This document shows positions 50,840-60,177 of a stretch of 64,000 nt of DNA, piece after piece. This stretch comes from Runella sp. MFBS21 (lineage in GTDB: Bacteria; Bacteroidota; Bacteroidia; Cytophagales; Spirosomataceae). The stretch lies in the NCBI RefSeq assembly GCF_029433105.1, contig NZ_JARNTW010000001.1, forward strand, positions 186,001-250,000, in the 5' to 3' direction. Position 1 is the stretch's first letter; every line of letters starts with the position of its first letter. Made by a program: the position numbers and the translations under genes. The notes below the pieces were generated by a model. The model was not told the DNA's origin. It saw nothing but the letters and a program-made list of their open reading frames with translations, and searched no databases.

Positions 50840-50847
50840 TAATTTTG
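50840..50847 (+). promoter_or_regulatory. Candidate -7 element for the repeat-protein gene
   Basis: TAATTTTG matches TAnnTTTG, 32 bases before the ATG at 50880. No good TTTG is found at the expected -33 position, so the call is weak. Confidence 0.3.
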
Positions 50848-50879
50848 AGCGTTTTTAGAAAAATCAATTTGAATCGATT

Positions 50880-53800
50880 ATGTTAAAAAAACTACTTATC
50901 CTAGGCTGTGCAGTTATATTAATGTGCGGAGGAGCCTATCGGAGTTTTGCGCAAAGTATAAACACCGTAATAGTAACAACTACGGCGGGGGCTGTTCCGA
51001 CGGGTGGTTTTTGTTTAGGCAGTCAAGCGAGAGTATCGTTTAGTGCCACTGGTTTTACACCTGCTCCTTCTTCGTTTACAGTGGAGCTATCAGATGCAAG
51101 CGGGGTATTTGGCTCTCCAACTAACTTAGGAACTGGTGCTGCAAGTCCTATTACCGTTACCTTACCTGATAATGTCACTGGAAGTTCTACTTACAAAATC
51201 AGAGTAAGGGTAAATGCTGTCAGTGGTCAAAGCCCTAATTTTACCATTAACCCCAAGGCTACCGTAAACAATATTACGAGTCTAGAAGCTTGTGATAATG
51301 CCTCAGCAGGTCCCATTAACTTTAGCAGTTCTTCGGCAGGAGCGACATTTAGCTGGACAAGCACCGCTAATGTAGGCTTCAATACTTCGGGTACAGGTAA
51401 TATTGGAAGTTTTACTGCTAATAATAATGGTTCAAGCAACGTCACGGCTACAGTCACGGTCACTCCTTCAGTAAACGGATGTGTGGGCACATCCAACAAT
51501 TTTACAGTAACTGTCAAACCTTCCCCCACTGTCAATTCTGTCTCCAATATCAATGGGGTCTGTAATGGTAGCGGGGTAGGTGCTATCAATTTTTCAAGTT
51601 CAACTTCTGGTACTACTTTCGCTTGGACAAGCACCGCTAATGTCGGGTTTGGAACTTCAGGTAATGGGAATATTGCAGGTTTTACTGCCACCAATGCCAC
51701 CTCTAATCCTGTAACAGCTACAGTCACGGTTACGCCTACCGCCAACGGTTGTACAGGCACTCCAACTTCATTTACGGTAACTGTCAATCCCACCAATGCT
51801 ACTGTCAATGCAATATCAAATGCCAACTACTGTAATGGAGCCACTGGCACGGCTATTAGTTTTTCGAGTCCTAGTGGGGGAGCTACTTTCGACTGGACAA
51901 GCAGCATAAATGTTGGTTTTGGTACTTCTGGAAGTGGGAATATTGCTGCTTATACAGCTAGTAACGGGGGCACTTCTGATGTAGTTGCCACGGTAACAGT
52001 TACGCCAAAAGTAGGAGGTTGTGCTGGTACTCAAAGAAGTTTTTCGATAACCGTCAAACCTACTCCTACTGTCAATACGATTTCGGATGTATCATTGTGT
52101 AATGGAGCAGGCGGTGCGGCCATTAATTTTGGCAGTGCAACCGCTGGCACAACATTTACTTGGACAAGTAGCACCAGTGTGGGTTTTGGTACATCTGGCA
52201 ATGGAAATATTCCTGCTTTTACTGGTACCAATGGTACCGCCAATCCTGTAGTAGCGACTGTTTCGGTAACGCCTACCGCTAATTCATGCACTGGGCCTGC
52301 TCGAACTTTTACCGTCACCGTAAACCCTACCGCAAGTGTAAATGCAATAAGTGATGCGAGCTTTTGTGGAGGTGTACCAGTAAGTGGTATTAATTTTACA
52401 AGCCCTACTAGTGGTGTTTCATTTAGTTGGGCGAGTAGCGTCAATGTAGGGTTTGGCACTTCTGGCTCAGGCACTATAGGTGGCTATACTACTATAAGTG
52501 ATAATACCACCGCAGTAGTTTCTACTATCACTGTTACGCCTTCAATCAATGGATGCCCAGGTTCACCTCGAATTTTTACAATAACTATTAATCCACGCCC
52601 TACAGTTAATACAGTATCTAATGTTGCTTATTGTAATGGTGCTGCAGGAAGTGCTATTAACTTTTCTGGCCCTGTGAGTGGTACTACATTTAATTGGACA
52701 AGCTCAGTCAATTCAGGCTTTGGCACTTCCGGCTCAGGCAATATTGCGGCATTTACGGCTACTAATACAGGGACTAATTCTGTAGCCAATACCGTATCGG
52801 TGACCCCTACTACTGGAACCTGTACAGGGCCAGCTACCAATTTCACAGTTACAGTCAATCCCACCCCTATTGTCAATACTATCTCCAACGCTACTTTTTG
52901 TGGCAATGCCCCTGCTCCTTCTATTGCATTTGGTAGCGCTACTCCTGGTACTACCTATGCTTGGACAAGCAGTACAAACGTAGGCTTTGGTACTTCAGGA
53001 TCTGGAAATATCCCTAATTATACGGCTATTGACGGAAGTCCGACAGCAGTAGTAAGTACCGTGTCGGTAACTCCCACAGCCAATACATGCGTGGGAAGTG
53101 CAAAAACATTCACTGTGACTGTCAACCCCTCTCCCAGAATCAATGATATCACAAACGCCGTCTTTTGTAATACAGCCTCTGCACCAGCGATAAGCTTCTC
53201 TAGTCCTACTACAGGTGCTACTTTCAATTGGGTATCCAATGCTAATGTTGGTTTTGGAGCTAGTGGTACTGGTAATATTGCAGCCTATGCTGCTATTAAC
53301 ACAGGAGCTACGCCGGTGGTAGCTACCGTTAATATTACTGCTCAAACAGCCACCTGTACAGGAGCCTCTCGCTCGTTTACTGTTACCGTCAATCCTACCC
53401 CTACCGTCAATACCATCAACAACCTTACCCTATGCGGCGGTACAGGTGGTGCTCCTATCAATTTCGGAAGCCCTACTCCTGGTACTACCTTTGCATGGAC
53501 AAGTACCGCAGATGTGGGTTTTGGAGGTAGTGGCTCAGGTAATGTCGGAGGGTATACAGTGACAAGCCCCGTGACGAGTGCTGTCACAACCACCGTTACC
53601 GTAAATCCTACGGCAAATGGTTGCGCAGGAAAAGAAGGTAAGTTTACTATCACTGTCAATCCTACACCTAAAGCTAGTCTTCCAAATCCCAACCAGATTT
53701 GTGCCAATAGCATAGGAGTGGCGCTTAATTTCTCTAGTGAAACTCCCAATACTAACTTCAATTGGTCGTCGTCAAATAATATTGGTTTTGGGACAAGCGG

Positions 53801-55739
53801 CTCAGGAAATATCAATGGAGGATACCGGGTTATTAATAATTCTCAGGATGTACTTACAGCCACGATTAGCGTAGTGGCTTCTACCGCAAGCTGTACTGCT
53901 AGTGCTCAGCAGTTTACGTATAGAGTCAATCCTACACCTGGTAACCCAAGTGCTCCTTCGCCTATTTTTTATTGTAATACTGCGGTAGCACAACCACTCA
54001 CAGCCAATGGGCAAAATCTAAAATGGTATAGCCAACCTACTGAAGGAACATGGTCGGGCTTAGCTATTACACCTTCTACCAACACAGTGGGTACTACCAG
54101 CTATTATGTGTCTCAGACCAATCAATACGAGTGCGAGAGCCCTAGGTCAGAAATAAAGGTAACTACCAAACCATTACCTCCTTTTGCTTCTGTTTCAAAA
54201 CAAGAATATTTATTGTGCCAGTTTGATCCTCAAGTAGAATTGGATGCAAAACTTACAGGAACGGGGCAAAGCCTAGTGTGGATACTACCCAATAATACAG
54301 GGGAAACCAATGTGGCACCCGTTATAAAAACGGATGTAGGCTTTGAAGGTACTTATAGTGTACTTCAGGTGCTAGATGGATGTCGTGGCGGGCGTACCGA
54401 TATCAAGGTAAACGTGCGTACTACTCCGCTTCCTACAGTGACAAGTGCACCAGTAGTAAACTGCCAAAACTCAGCTCCTCAACCCCTGAATGCTACTGGA
54501 GATAACCTTAAATGGTATAATACCAACAAAACGGGCGGAACCCCTCAAAGCACTCCAAATATTCCTCCAACCCAAACGCCAGGTACTTACCAATTTTATG
54601 TAACACAGACGGGTTCAAATGGTTGTGAAAGCCCAAGAGCTGAAATCACGGTAGTCATCAAACCTTTGCCAAGTGCAACTTTGAGTGGAGGCTCCAATAT
54701 CACACAAGGACAATCGGCTCCTCTTTCGATTGTGTTTACGGGAGATGCTCCTTGGACTTATACACTTTCTAACGGAGTCACGCTTTCAACTTCCCAAAAC
54801 CCAACGACTATTTCAGTAAGTCCTTTGGATACTACTACCTATATTATTACGAAAGTAACAAACAATTGTGGTGAGGGAACTCCAGCAGGTAGTGCCGTTA
54901 TCAACGTAAAGGTAGCTATTATAGATGTAGGGAATCCAAGCGTTACCAATTTGTGCGCTGGTACTTCATTTACAATGCCTTATTTTTCATCCGATTTTTT
55001 CCCTTCTAATACACAGTTTAAGGTTCAGATTTCGAAAACTCCAGAAGATGCTGGTTTCCAAACCATCACTACAGAAGGAAATAGTAGCCCATTGAGGGGT
55101 ATCTTGCCCAATACCACTACTGCGGGGAATTACTACGTACGTGTCGTAGGAATTGCCTCAAATTTTACAGTAAAAGGCAAAATTAGCCCCGTACAAATTA
55201 CTGCTCGCGAATTACCCACCGCTACCATTTCTGGCCCACCAAGCGTGTATGAAAATGAAAGTGCCAAAATCGCGATTGCGTTTACGGGTGAGGTACCTTG
55301 GACGATTACCTATAATGATAGTTTGTCTAGAAAAGACACTTCGTTTACTACTTCGGTTACACCTTATGAGTTTTCTGTAAAACCTGGCCAAACCAATGCC
55401 TACAAAGTAGTTTCAATCCGAAATGGTTGTGGTAATGGTGCTGCTACTTCCCGCTTTGTGCTTATTGTTAATCCTGTGCTTGGGGTTAAGCCTGGGGCTG
55501 GAACTGAATGGCTCAAAGTATATCCTGTACCAGTACAGGCGCGTTGTACTGTAGAAATAGAAGGACCAACGGGCGTCACGCTTACGGTAGTGGATGGATT
55601 TGGAAGGGTGATATTGCGACAGCAAACTACCTCTAGTCGTGATGAGCTAGATTTTACTAATATGCGCCCTGGTGAGTATTTCCTAAATGCGGAAAGAAAT
55701 GGGGAGATTGCTCGACGAAAAATCTTAAAAATACAGTAG
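50880..55739 (+). CDS. Large secreted repeat protein with T9SS type A sorting domain
   Basis: It has 1619 residues with a signal peptide (cleavage near SFAQS at 22-26). Residues about 124-1018 are ten tandem repeats of roughly 89-90 residues, each with a core close to FxWTSSxNVGFGTSGSGNI, a following VxATVTVTPTxNGCxG and a linker FTVTVNPxPTVNxIS; they look like PKD/Ig-type beta-sandwiches. Residues about 1020-1270 hold two or three Ig-like modules of another type (LKWYSQPT, LKWYNTNK). The final 75 residues (LKVYPVPVQARCTVEIEG... ending RRKILKIQ) are a Por secretion tail, so the protein is exported by T9SS and probably attached to the surface. No catalytic domain is seen; adhesion or matrix role is inference. 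Confidence 0.93.
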   Translation: MLKKLLILGCAVILMCGGAYRSFAQSINTVIVTTTAGAVPTGGFCLGSQARVSFSATGFTPAPSSFTVELSDASGVFGSPTNLGTGAASPITVTLPDNVTGSSTYKIRVRVNAVSGQSPNFTINPKATVNNITSLEACDNASAGPINFSSSSAGATFSWTSTANVGFNTSGTGNIGSFTANNNGSSNVTATVTVTPSVNGCVGTSNNFTVTVKPSPTVNSVSNINGVCNGSGVGAINFSSSTSGTTFAWTSTANVGFGTSGNGNIAGFTATNATSNPVTATVTVTPTANGCTGTPTSFTVTVNPTNATVNAISNANYCNGATGTAISFSSPSGGATFDWTSSINVGFGTSGSGNIAAYTASNGGTSDVVATVTVTPKVGGCAGTQRSFSITVKPTPTVNTISDVSLCNGAGGAAINFGSATAGTTFTWTSSTSVGFGTSGNGNIPAFTGTNGTANPVVATVSVTPTANSCTGPARTFTVTVNPTASVNAISDASFCGGVPVSGINFTSPTSGVSFSWASSVNVGFGTSGSGTIGGYTTISDNTTAVVSTITVTPSINGCPGSPRIFTITINPRPTVNTVSNVAYCNGAAGSAINFSGPVSGTTFNWTSSVNSGFGTSGSGNIAAFTATNTGTNSVANTVSVTPTTGTCTGPATNFTVTVNPTPIVNTISNATFCGNAPAPSIAFGSATPGTTYAWTSSTNVGFGTSGSGNIPNYTAIDGSPTAVVSTVSVTPTANTCVGSAKTFTVTVNPSPRINDITNAVFCNTASAPAISFSSPTTGATFNWVSNANVGFGASGTGNIAAYAAINTGATPVVATVNITAQTATCTGASRSFTVTVNPTPTVNTINNLTLCGGTGGAPINFGSPTPGTTFAWTSTADVGFGGSGSGNVGGYTVTSPVTSAVTTTVTVNPTANGCAGKEGKFTITVNPTPKASLPNPNQICANSIGVALNFSSETPNTNFNWSSSNNIGFGTSGSGNINGGYRVINNSQDVLTATISVVASTASCTASAQQFTYRVNPTPGNPSAPSPIFYCNTAVAQPLTANGQNLKWYSQPTEGTWSGLAITPSTNTVGTTSYYVSQTNQYECESPRSEIKVTTKPLPPFASVSKQEYLLCQFDPQVELDAKLTGTGQSLVWILPNNTGETNVAPVIKTDVGFEGTYSVLQVLDGCRGGRTDIKVNVRTTPLPTVTSAPVVNCQNSAPQPLNATGDNLKWYNTNKTGGTPQSTPNIPPTQTPGTYQFYVTQTGSNGCESPRAEITVVIKPLPSATLSGGSNITQGQSAPLSIVFTGDAPWTYTLSNGVTLSTSQNPTTISVSPLDTTTYIITKVTNNCGEGTPAGSAVINVKVAIIDVGNPSVTNLCAGTSFTMPYFSSDFFPSNTQFKVQISKTPEDAGFQTITTEGNSSPLRGILPNTTTAGNYYVRVVGIASNFTVKGKISPVQITARELPTATISGPPSVYENESAKIAIAFTGEVPWTITYNDSLSRKDTSFTTSVTPYEFSVKPGQTNAYKVVSIRNGCGNGAATSRFVLIVNPVLGVKPGAGTEWLKVYPVPVQARCTVEIEGPTGVTLTVVDGFGRVILRQQTTSSRDELDFTNMRPGEYFLNAERNGEIARRKILKIQ
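51249..53936 (+). repeat. Ten in-frame coding repeats of about 267-270 bp
   Basis: The DNA repeats with the protein repeats of the T9SS substrate. Identity is visible at the nucleotide level between neighbours, for example TGGACAAGCACCGCTAATGT in the first two units, 270 bases apart, but drops between distant ones, so the array is diverged rather than freshly amplified. Confidence 0.85.
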
Positions 55740-55799
55740 AAAACCAATACTTACTATTTTCACTAGTAGTCAATCAAAAAGTTGAAGTTCATTCTAAAT

Positions 55800-57536
55800 A
55801 TGAAAATACTTGTTGCGTTTCAAACCGGCTGCCTTCTCTTGGCGGCCGGTTTGGTTTTTTCTTTGAAGGCCCAAAATGTAGGCATGACCCAACTTACTAC
55901 CGACGGGAAGGGTGCTTTCCAGCTGACCGGTAGCTGGAAAGTAGCACAATCGGTGATGATGCATCCCGAAAAAAGTACTTTCCTTAAAACTACTTCCCCT
56001 TCCGATGCTAAAACAAGCATAATCGTAGGAAGTACAGGTGCTAAAGCAAGCGCAAATCTAGGATTAGGAGATATTATTTTGAATCTTGATTTTATGCTCG
56101 CTCCTGGAAGCACCGCCATTCTAAATCTCCCGGGAGGGTATGGTATTAGACTCAATGATAGCTGGAAAAGCCCCAAACTAGACAGGAATGCGTGTGGCAG
56201 CGTGGGGAGCCTAGTCCCTATTCAAAATGCCTCCAAAGCTCCTGGACTTTGGCAAAAACTAGCGGTACAATACAAAAGAGCCAGCAAAGGAAGTGTAGCT
56301 CAAGTCGAAAAACTTACATTGAACGGAGTGGTGATTCAAGAAAATGCTTTCTTAGGCACCCCGCCCACTCCTGATATGGCTTTATCTATTGAAATAGAGA
56401 ATGGTACGGCAGCTTTTAGAAATATATTTTATCAACTCTTAAGCGATGCTAGACCTGTGAAACTTCGAGATTTGTCTTATACGCTTTACAAAGCTACTAA
56501 TGATAGACCGAAGGAGTTGTTGGCTGAAAATATCTTGAAAAAAGACACAACCTCTATCTTGACTCGCGAGTGGGGACTTGGCAACAATAGCTTTTATCTA
56601 GTATATGAGGGAAAATTTGATGTGGAACAAGAAGCCGACTACTTGATTCAGCTAGCTTACATGTCTAATGCTTCTTTAGAAATAGACGGGAAAACGGTAT
56701 TACCGTATCAATGGAATGATTTTCTTCAAAACTACGTACCCGCAACTTATCATTTTACCAAAGGGTTGCATCCTTTTCGTCTCCAATATCACAAACTCAC
56801 TTGGAGAGGACACGGACTAGGAATGTTTATTTCGACTCAAGGCGTCAGATCATATGCTTTGCATGTGACTTCTTCGCTTCCAGAACCAAAACCTATCCCG
56901 ACTATTGAAGTCACTGCTTCTACCAAAGCTGAATTGGTAAGGTCGTTTATTCAGCGTGAAGGCGAAAAAAATAAACGCACCCATTGTCTTTCAGTTGGTT
57001 CGCCCGTGGGGACGCATTATAGTTTGGATTTGAATCGAGGCGCACTTTTGCAATTTTGGAAAGGTGGTTTTGCGGATGTTACCCAAATGTGGTACGAAAG
57101 GGGGGAACCTCAAATATTACAACCAGCGGGTGCGGCTATTTTGACCAAAGGCCAAGCCGATGTAGCCGTATTGTCGGATGTCAATGCTAGTTGGCCTGAT
57201 TCAATGGCTAATTTTGTTTATAAAGGCTTTAGGCTGAATCCTGATGGCTTTCCGATGTTGACTTATCTTATCAATGACGCATCGGTGAGCGATGAAATCA
57301 TCCCCGAAAATGGCGGCTTGACTCGTACTATTACCACTACTCTTCCCAATGGCTACGTAAGACTTGTAAGTAGCGGTAGCATCTCACAAGTAGAAAAAGG
57401 TCTGTATGAAGTAGATGGACAAAGCTATTATGTACGTGTTGATCCCAAAAGTAAACCTATAGTACGGACTGCTAACGGACAGCAGGAATTGTTGCTCCCG
57501 GCCAACGGAACCATTAAGTATTCGTTGATATGGTAA
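55800..57536 (+). CDS. Exported multidomain protein: DUF1080/LamG-like, PA14-like and haem-protein-associated C-terminal domain
   Basis: It has 578 residues from the ATG at 55800; a TTG at 55782 is possible but less likely. Signal peptide ends near SLKAQ. Residues about 25-215 resemble the 3-keto-disaccharide hydrolase (DUF1080) sandwich (GAFQLTGSWKVAQSV, LNLDFMLAPGSTAILNL, GLWQKLAVQYKRA). Residues about 255-350 look like PA14 (YEGKFDVEQEADYLIQLAYMSNASLEIDGK, in part). The C-terminal third (LNRGALLQFWKGGFADVTQMW, ERGEPQILQPAG) matches a domain often fused to cytochrome c or PQQ-type dehydrogenases, here without a CxxCH. The function is unknown; a carbohydrate-binding or redox-accessory role is inferred. 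Confidence 0.78.
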   Translation: MKILVAFQTGCLLLAAGLVFSLKAQNVGMTQLTTDGKGAFQLTGSWKVAQSVMMHPEKSTFLKTTSPSDAKTSIIVGSTGAKASANLGLGDIILNLDFMLAPGSTAILNLPGGYGIRLNDSWKSPKLDRNACGSVGSLVPIQNASKAPGLWQKLAVQYKRASKGSVAQVEKLTLNGVVIQENAFLGTPPTPDMALSIEIENGTAAFRNIFYQLLSDARPVKLRDLSYTLYKATNDRPKELLAENILKKDTTSILTREWGLGNNSFYLVYEGKFDVEQEADYLIQLAYMSNASLEIDGKTVLPYQWNDFLQNYVPATYHFTKGLHPFRLQYHKLTWRGHGLGMFISTQGVRSYALHVTSSLPEPKPIPTIEVTASTKAELVRSFIQREGEKNKRTHCLSVGSPVGTHYSLDLNRGALLQFWKGGFADVTQMWYERGEPQILQPAGAAILTKGQADVAVLSDVNASWPDSMANFVYKGFRLNPDGFPMLTYLINDASVSDEIIPENGGLTRTITTTLPNGYVRLVSSGSISQVEKGLYEVDGQSYYVRVDPKSKPIVRTANGQQELLLPANGTIKYSLIW

Positions 57537-57619
57537 GTTTTGAAAAAGGAGTAAACCAATTAGGAGCATTTTTGCGTTGTAAAACAAAATAGAATCTAAA
57601 ACCTAATAAAATAAACTCA

Positions 57620-58072
57620 ATGCAACGCTTTCTTTTTGCTTTAGTATTGACAGTTGCTGTAGTATCGGGTATTGCTGCTACTACCACAGAGGTATCCAAA
57701 ACCCCCTCTAAGTCTGCTGCTGAAGGCATACAGTTTGTGGAACTACCTTGGGCAAAAGTATTGGCAAAAGCAAAAAAAGAGAAAAAACTCATCTTTTTTG
57801 ATGCTTATACCAGTTGGTGTGGCCCTTGTAAGCTTCTCCAAAAAAATGTCTTTACTCGTAAAGACGTAGGCGAATTTTTTAATGCCAATTTTATTAATGT
57901 AAAAAAAGACATGGAGATAGGAGAAGGGCCACAGTTGGCAAACGTATATCCTATTGAAGGTTATCCTTCATTGTTTTTTATCAATGGAAATGGTAAAGTG
58001 GTTACTAGTCATCTCGGAGGTATGGATGGTCCTGAGCTTATCAAGTTTGCTCAAATGGTAATGAAAAAATAA
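57620..58072 (+). CDS. Exported thioredoxin-like protein
   Basis: It has 150 residues with a signal peptide ending near residue 20 (SGIAA-TTT). The active site is WCGPCK with Cys67 and Cys70, and the cis-proline loop is EGYPSLFF. The fold is that of the thioredoxin_7/DUF255-type periplasmic thioredoxins common in Bacteroidota. A role in periplasmic disulfide reduction, including supply of electrons to MsrA-type enzymes, is possible. A terminator follows. Confidence 0.92.
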   Translation: MQRFLFALVLTVAVVSGIAATTTEVSKTPSKSAAEGIQFVELPWAKVLAKAKKEKKLIFFDAYTSWCGPCKLLQKNVFTRKDVGEFFNANFINVKKDMEIGEGPQLANVYPIEGYPSLFFINGNGKVVTSHLGGMDGPELIKFAQMVMKK

Positions 58073-58083
58073 GAAATAATCAC

Positions 58084-58127
58084 CAAGAATCCCTCTTCAC
58101 ACAAAATGAAGGGGGATTCTTGTTTTT
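58084..58127 (+). terminator. Rho-independent terminator after the thioredoxin gene
   Basis: CAAGAATCCCTCTTCA (58084-58099) pairs with TGAAGGGGGATTCTTG (58107-58122) with G-T pairing at one position, followed by five T. Confidence 0.88.
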
Positions 58128-58160
58128 ATAGAATCTAAAAATATAGATAAAAAAGCTATC

Positions 58161-59462
58161 ATGAACTTTGATTCGCTTCTGTCAGTTTCTTCCCCACAGT
58201 TAAAAGAGTGGGCACTTGCCCAAGACCAAAAAGATAGGTTACGCGGCTTCCGCGAACAGTTTTATATCCCTCAGCAAAATAACAAGTCAGTGATTTATTT
58301 GTGTGGAAACTCCCTAGGGCTTCAACCCAAAAACGCAAGACTTGCCGTAGACAAAGAATTAAAAACATGGCAAAACTACGGAGTAGAAGGCTGGTTTGAA
58401 GGCGAAAAACCCTGGTTATCTTACCACAAATATTGTCAAAAAGGGCTAGCAAAGCTATTGGGTACTTTACCTGAAGAAGTGTGTCCCATGCATCAGTTGA
58501 CGGTCAATCTCCATTTGATGCTTACTTCTTTTTATCGACCCACTTCTGAGAAGTTTAAGATATTGACTATAGCAGGCGATTTTCCCTCTGACCAATATGC
58601 CCTCGAAACCCACGTGGCATCGCGCGGGTATGTTCCTAGGGAGGCGATAATTGAAATAGCTCCGCGTATAGGTAAGTGGTTAATCCATACAGAAGACATA
58701 GTGGCAGCTATCAAATCCCACGCCCATGAGCTTGCATTGGTTTGTATGAGTGGTTTGCAGTATTATACGGGGCAGCTATTTGATATGCGTGAGATTGTGG
58801 CAGAGGCGAAAAGATACGGAATTTTGGTAGGTTTTGATTTAGCCCATGCCATTGGGAATGTTCCTCTCCAACTACATCAATGGGAGGTAGATTTTGCGGT
58901 ATGGTGTTCGTACAAGTATCTTAATTCTGGTCCTGGAGGTGTGTCGGGGGTATTTGTACATCAAAAATATCACGATAATACTTTGCCTCGTTTAGCAGGT
59001 TGGTGGGGATACGAAGAGTCAAGGCGATTTGAGATGACCAAAGGATTTATCCCAATGAAAGGTGCTGCGGGCTGGCAACTCAGCACCCCAAATATCATGG
59101 CTTTGTCTATTCATCAAGCATCATTGGGTATTTTTGAAGAAGCTGGTATTGAGAATCTACGAACTAAGTCGATAGCACTCACTCAATTTTTGGAATTGGT
59201 AATCAAGCGAATCAATCAAAAAATTGGATTTCAAAAAATCAAAATCATTACACCCTCAGAACCTTCCCAAAGAGGAAGTCAGCTTTCTTTGCTAGTGGAA
59301 GAGGGAGGGAAAGAGTTATTTGATTTCTTACTACAAGAAGGGATTGTAGGAGACTGGCGTGAGCCCAATTGCATTCGACTCACGCCAGTTCCTTTGTATA
59401 ATACTTTTGAGGAAATTTGGGAGTTGGAAAATGTGTTATTATCCAAACTAAACGCTATTTAG
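58161..59462 (+). CDS. kynU: Kynureninase
   Basis: PLP enzyme that cleaves kynurenine or 3-hydroxykynurenine to (hydroxy)anthranilate and alanine. It has 433 residues, a normal length. Recognised segments: YLCGNSLGLQPKNA, FPSDQYALE (about 141-149), VGFDLAHAIGN (Asp226) and WCSYKYLNSGPGG, where Lys252 binds PLP. No other kynurenine-pathway gene is in the window. The 3' end overlaps the convergent lipoprotein gene by eight bases. Confidence 0.95.
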   Translation: MNFDSLLSVSSPQLKEWALAQDQKDRLRGFREQFYIPQQNNKSVIYLCGNSLGLQPKNARLAVDKELKTWQNYGVEGWFEGEKPWLSYHKYCQKGLAKLLGTLPEEVCPMHQLTVNLHLMLTSFYRPTSEKFKILTIAGDFPSDQYALETHVASRGYVPREAIIEIAPRIGKWLIHTEDIVAAIKSHAHELALVCMSGLQYYTGQLFDMREIVAEAKRYGILVGFDLAHAIGNVPLQLHQWEVDFAVWCSYKYLNSGPGGVSGVFVHQKYHDNTLPRLAGWWGYEESRRFEMTKGFIPMKGAAGWQLSTPNIMALSIHQASLGIFEEAGIENLRTKSIALTQFLELVIKRINQKIGFQKIKIITPSEPSQRGSQLSLLVEEGGKELFDFLLQEGIVGDWREPNCIRLTPVPLYNTFEEIWELENVLLSKLNAI

Positions 59463-60069
59463 TATCGGCAAGTTTATCTAAGTCAATATCATCCAAAACC
59501 GACTTGATTTTGTCGATTCCAACCCCATTTCCAGATACTTGTACAATGTAGCGGTTGGCCACAATGACCGATATTTCGCCATTTTTGCTGTCCGTGTTGT
59601 ATTTCTCAAAAGCTTTATGGCCTTTATATTCGGTAGTTTTTTCATAGCCTGTTTCGGTTTCTTTGTCGATTGTGGCCATTGACCAAGCGGCCATTCCCAT
59701 GAGCGCTACTCCCATACCGGCCACGTCGGAGATGTTGACATCGATGTCTTGACCATTGTCGTCCCGGTAAGATGCTTTGGCCGTAGATATACCAAATCCC
59801 ATAGCGGCACTTTTTTCACTAGAAGCCTCTTTTCGTTTGAGGCCATCGGCGTCTTCTGGCAAAAGTGCTTTAAGAAGTTTAGGGTCTACGGTCTCTTTAG
59901 GCCCTTCTTTTGACATTTTCTCAGCTTCTTCTCCTATTTTTTGCAATGCTTCAAGTGCATTTTTGGGCTCTTTTTTTGCCTTTTCGGCTTCTTCTTCTTC
60001 TTTACTTGTACAGTTCCAGCTTAGTAAGGCAAGGGATAGAAATAAGGCAAGGAGTTTAATCGTTTTCAT
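59455..60069 (-). CDS. Predicted lipoprotein with acidic/basic charged linker, unknown function
   Basis: It has 204 residues. Lipobox SWNC gives Cys20, then a highly charged low-complexity helix (SKEEEEAEKAKKEPKNALEA, about 22-60) like a cell-envelope spacer. The globular part has ISTAKASYRDDNGQDIDVNISDVAG and a repeated strand-helix pattern to the C-terminus (ISVIVANRYIVQVSGNGV). No family assigned. Its 3' end runs eight bases into the convergent kynU gene. It is separated from lgt by a terminator. Confidence 0.78.
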   Translation of the reverse strand: MKTIKLLALFLSLALLSWNCTSKEEEEAEKAKKEPKNALEALQKIGEEAEKMSKEGPKETVDPKLLKALLPEDADGLKRKEASSEKSAAMGFGISTAKASYRDDNGQDIDVNISDVAGMGVALMGMAAWSMATIDKETETGYEKTTEYKGHKAFEKYNTDSKNGEISVIVANRYIVQVSGNGVGIDKIKSVLDDIDLDKLADTK

Positions 60070-60092
60070 CTTTTAACTTTTTGGTTTAAAAA

Positions 60093-60119
60093 AAATAAAA
60101 AAGGAACCTTTCGGTTCCT
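60093..60119 (-). terminator. Terminator after lgt
   Basis: AGGAACC (60102-60108) pairs with GGTTCCT (60113-60119) around a TTTC loop. On the minus strand the hairpin is followed by a long T-rich run (complement of the A-tract at 60088-60101), so it terminates lgt about 60 bases past its stop. Confidence 0.85.
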
Positions 60120-60177
60120 CGAAATTACGGTTTTTCTAAACTTAGCCGCCTTTTTGAAGGCAATATTTACTAATCGG

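Noticed and set aside
51227-53815. Long open frames on the minus strand inside the repeat-protein gene
   Set aside because: They are antisense shadows of a Thr/Val/Gly-rich repetitive coding sequence. The plus-strand frame has a signal peptide, regular repeats and a sorting tail.
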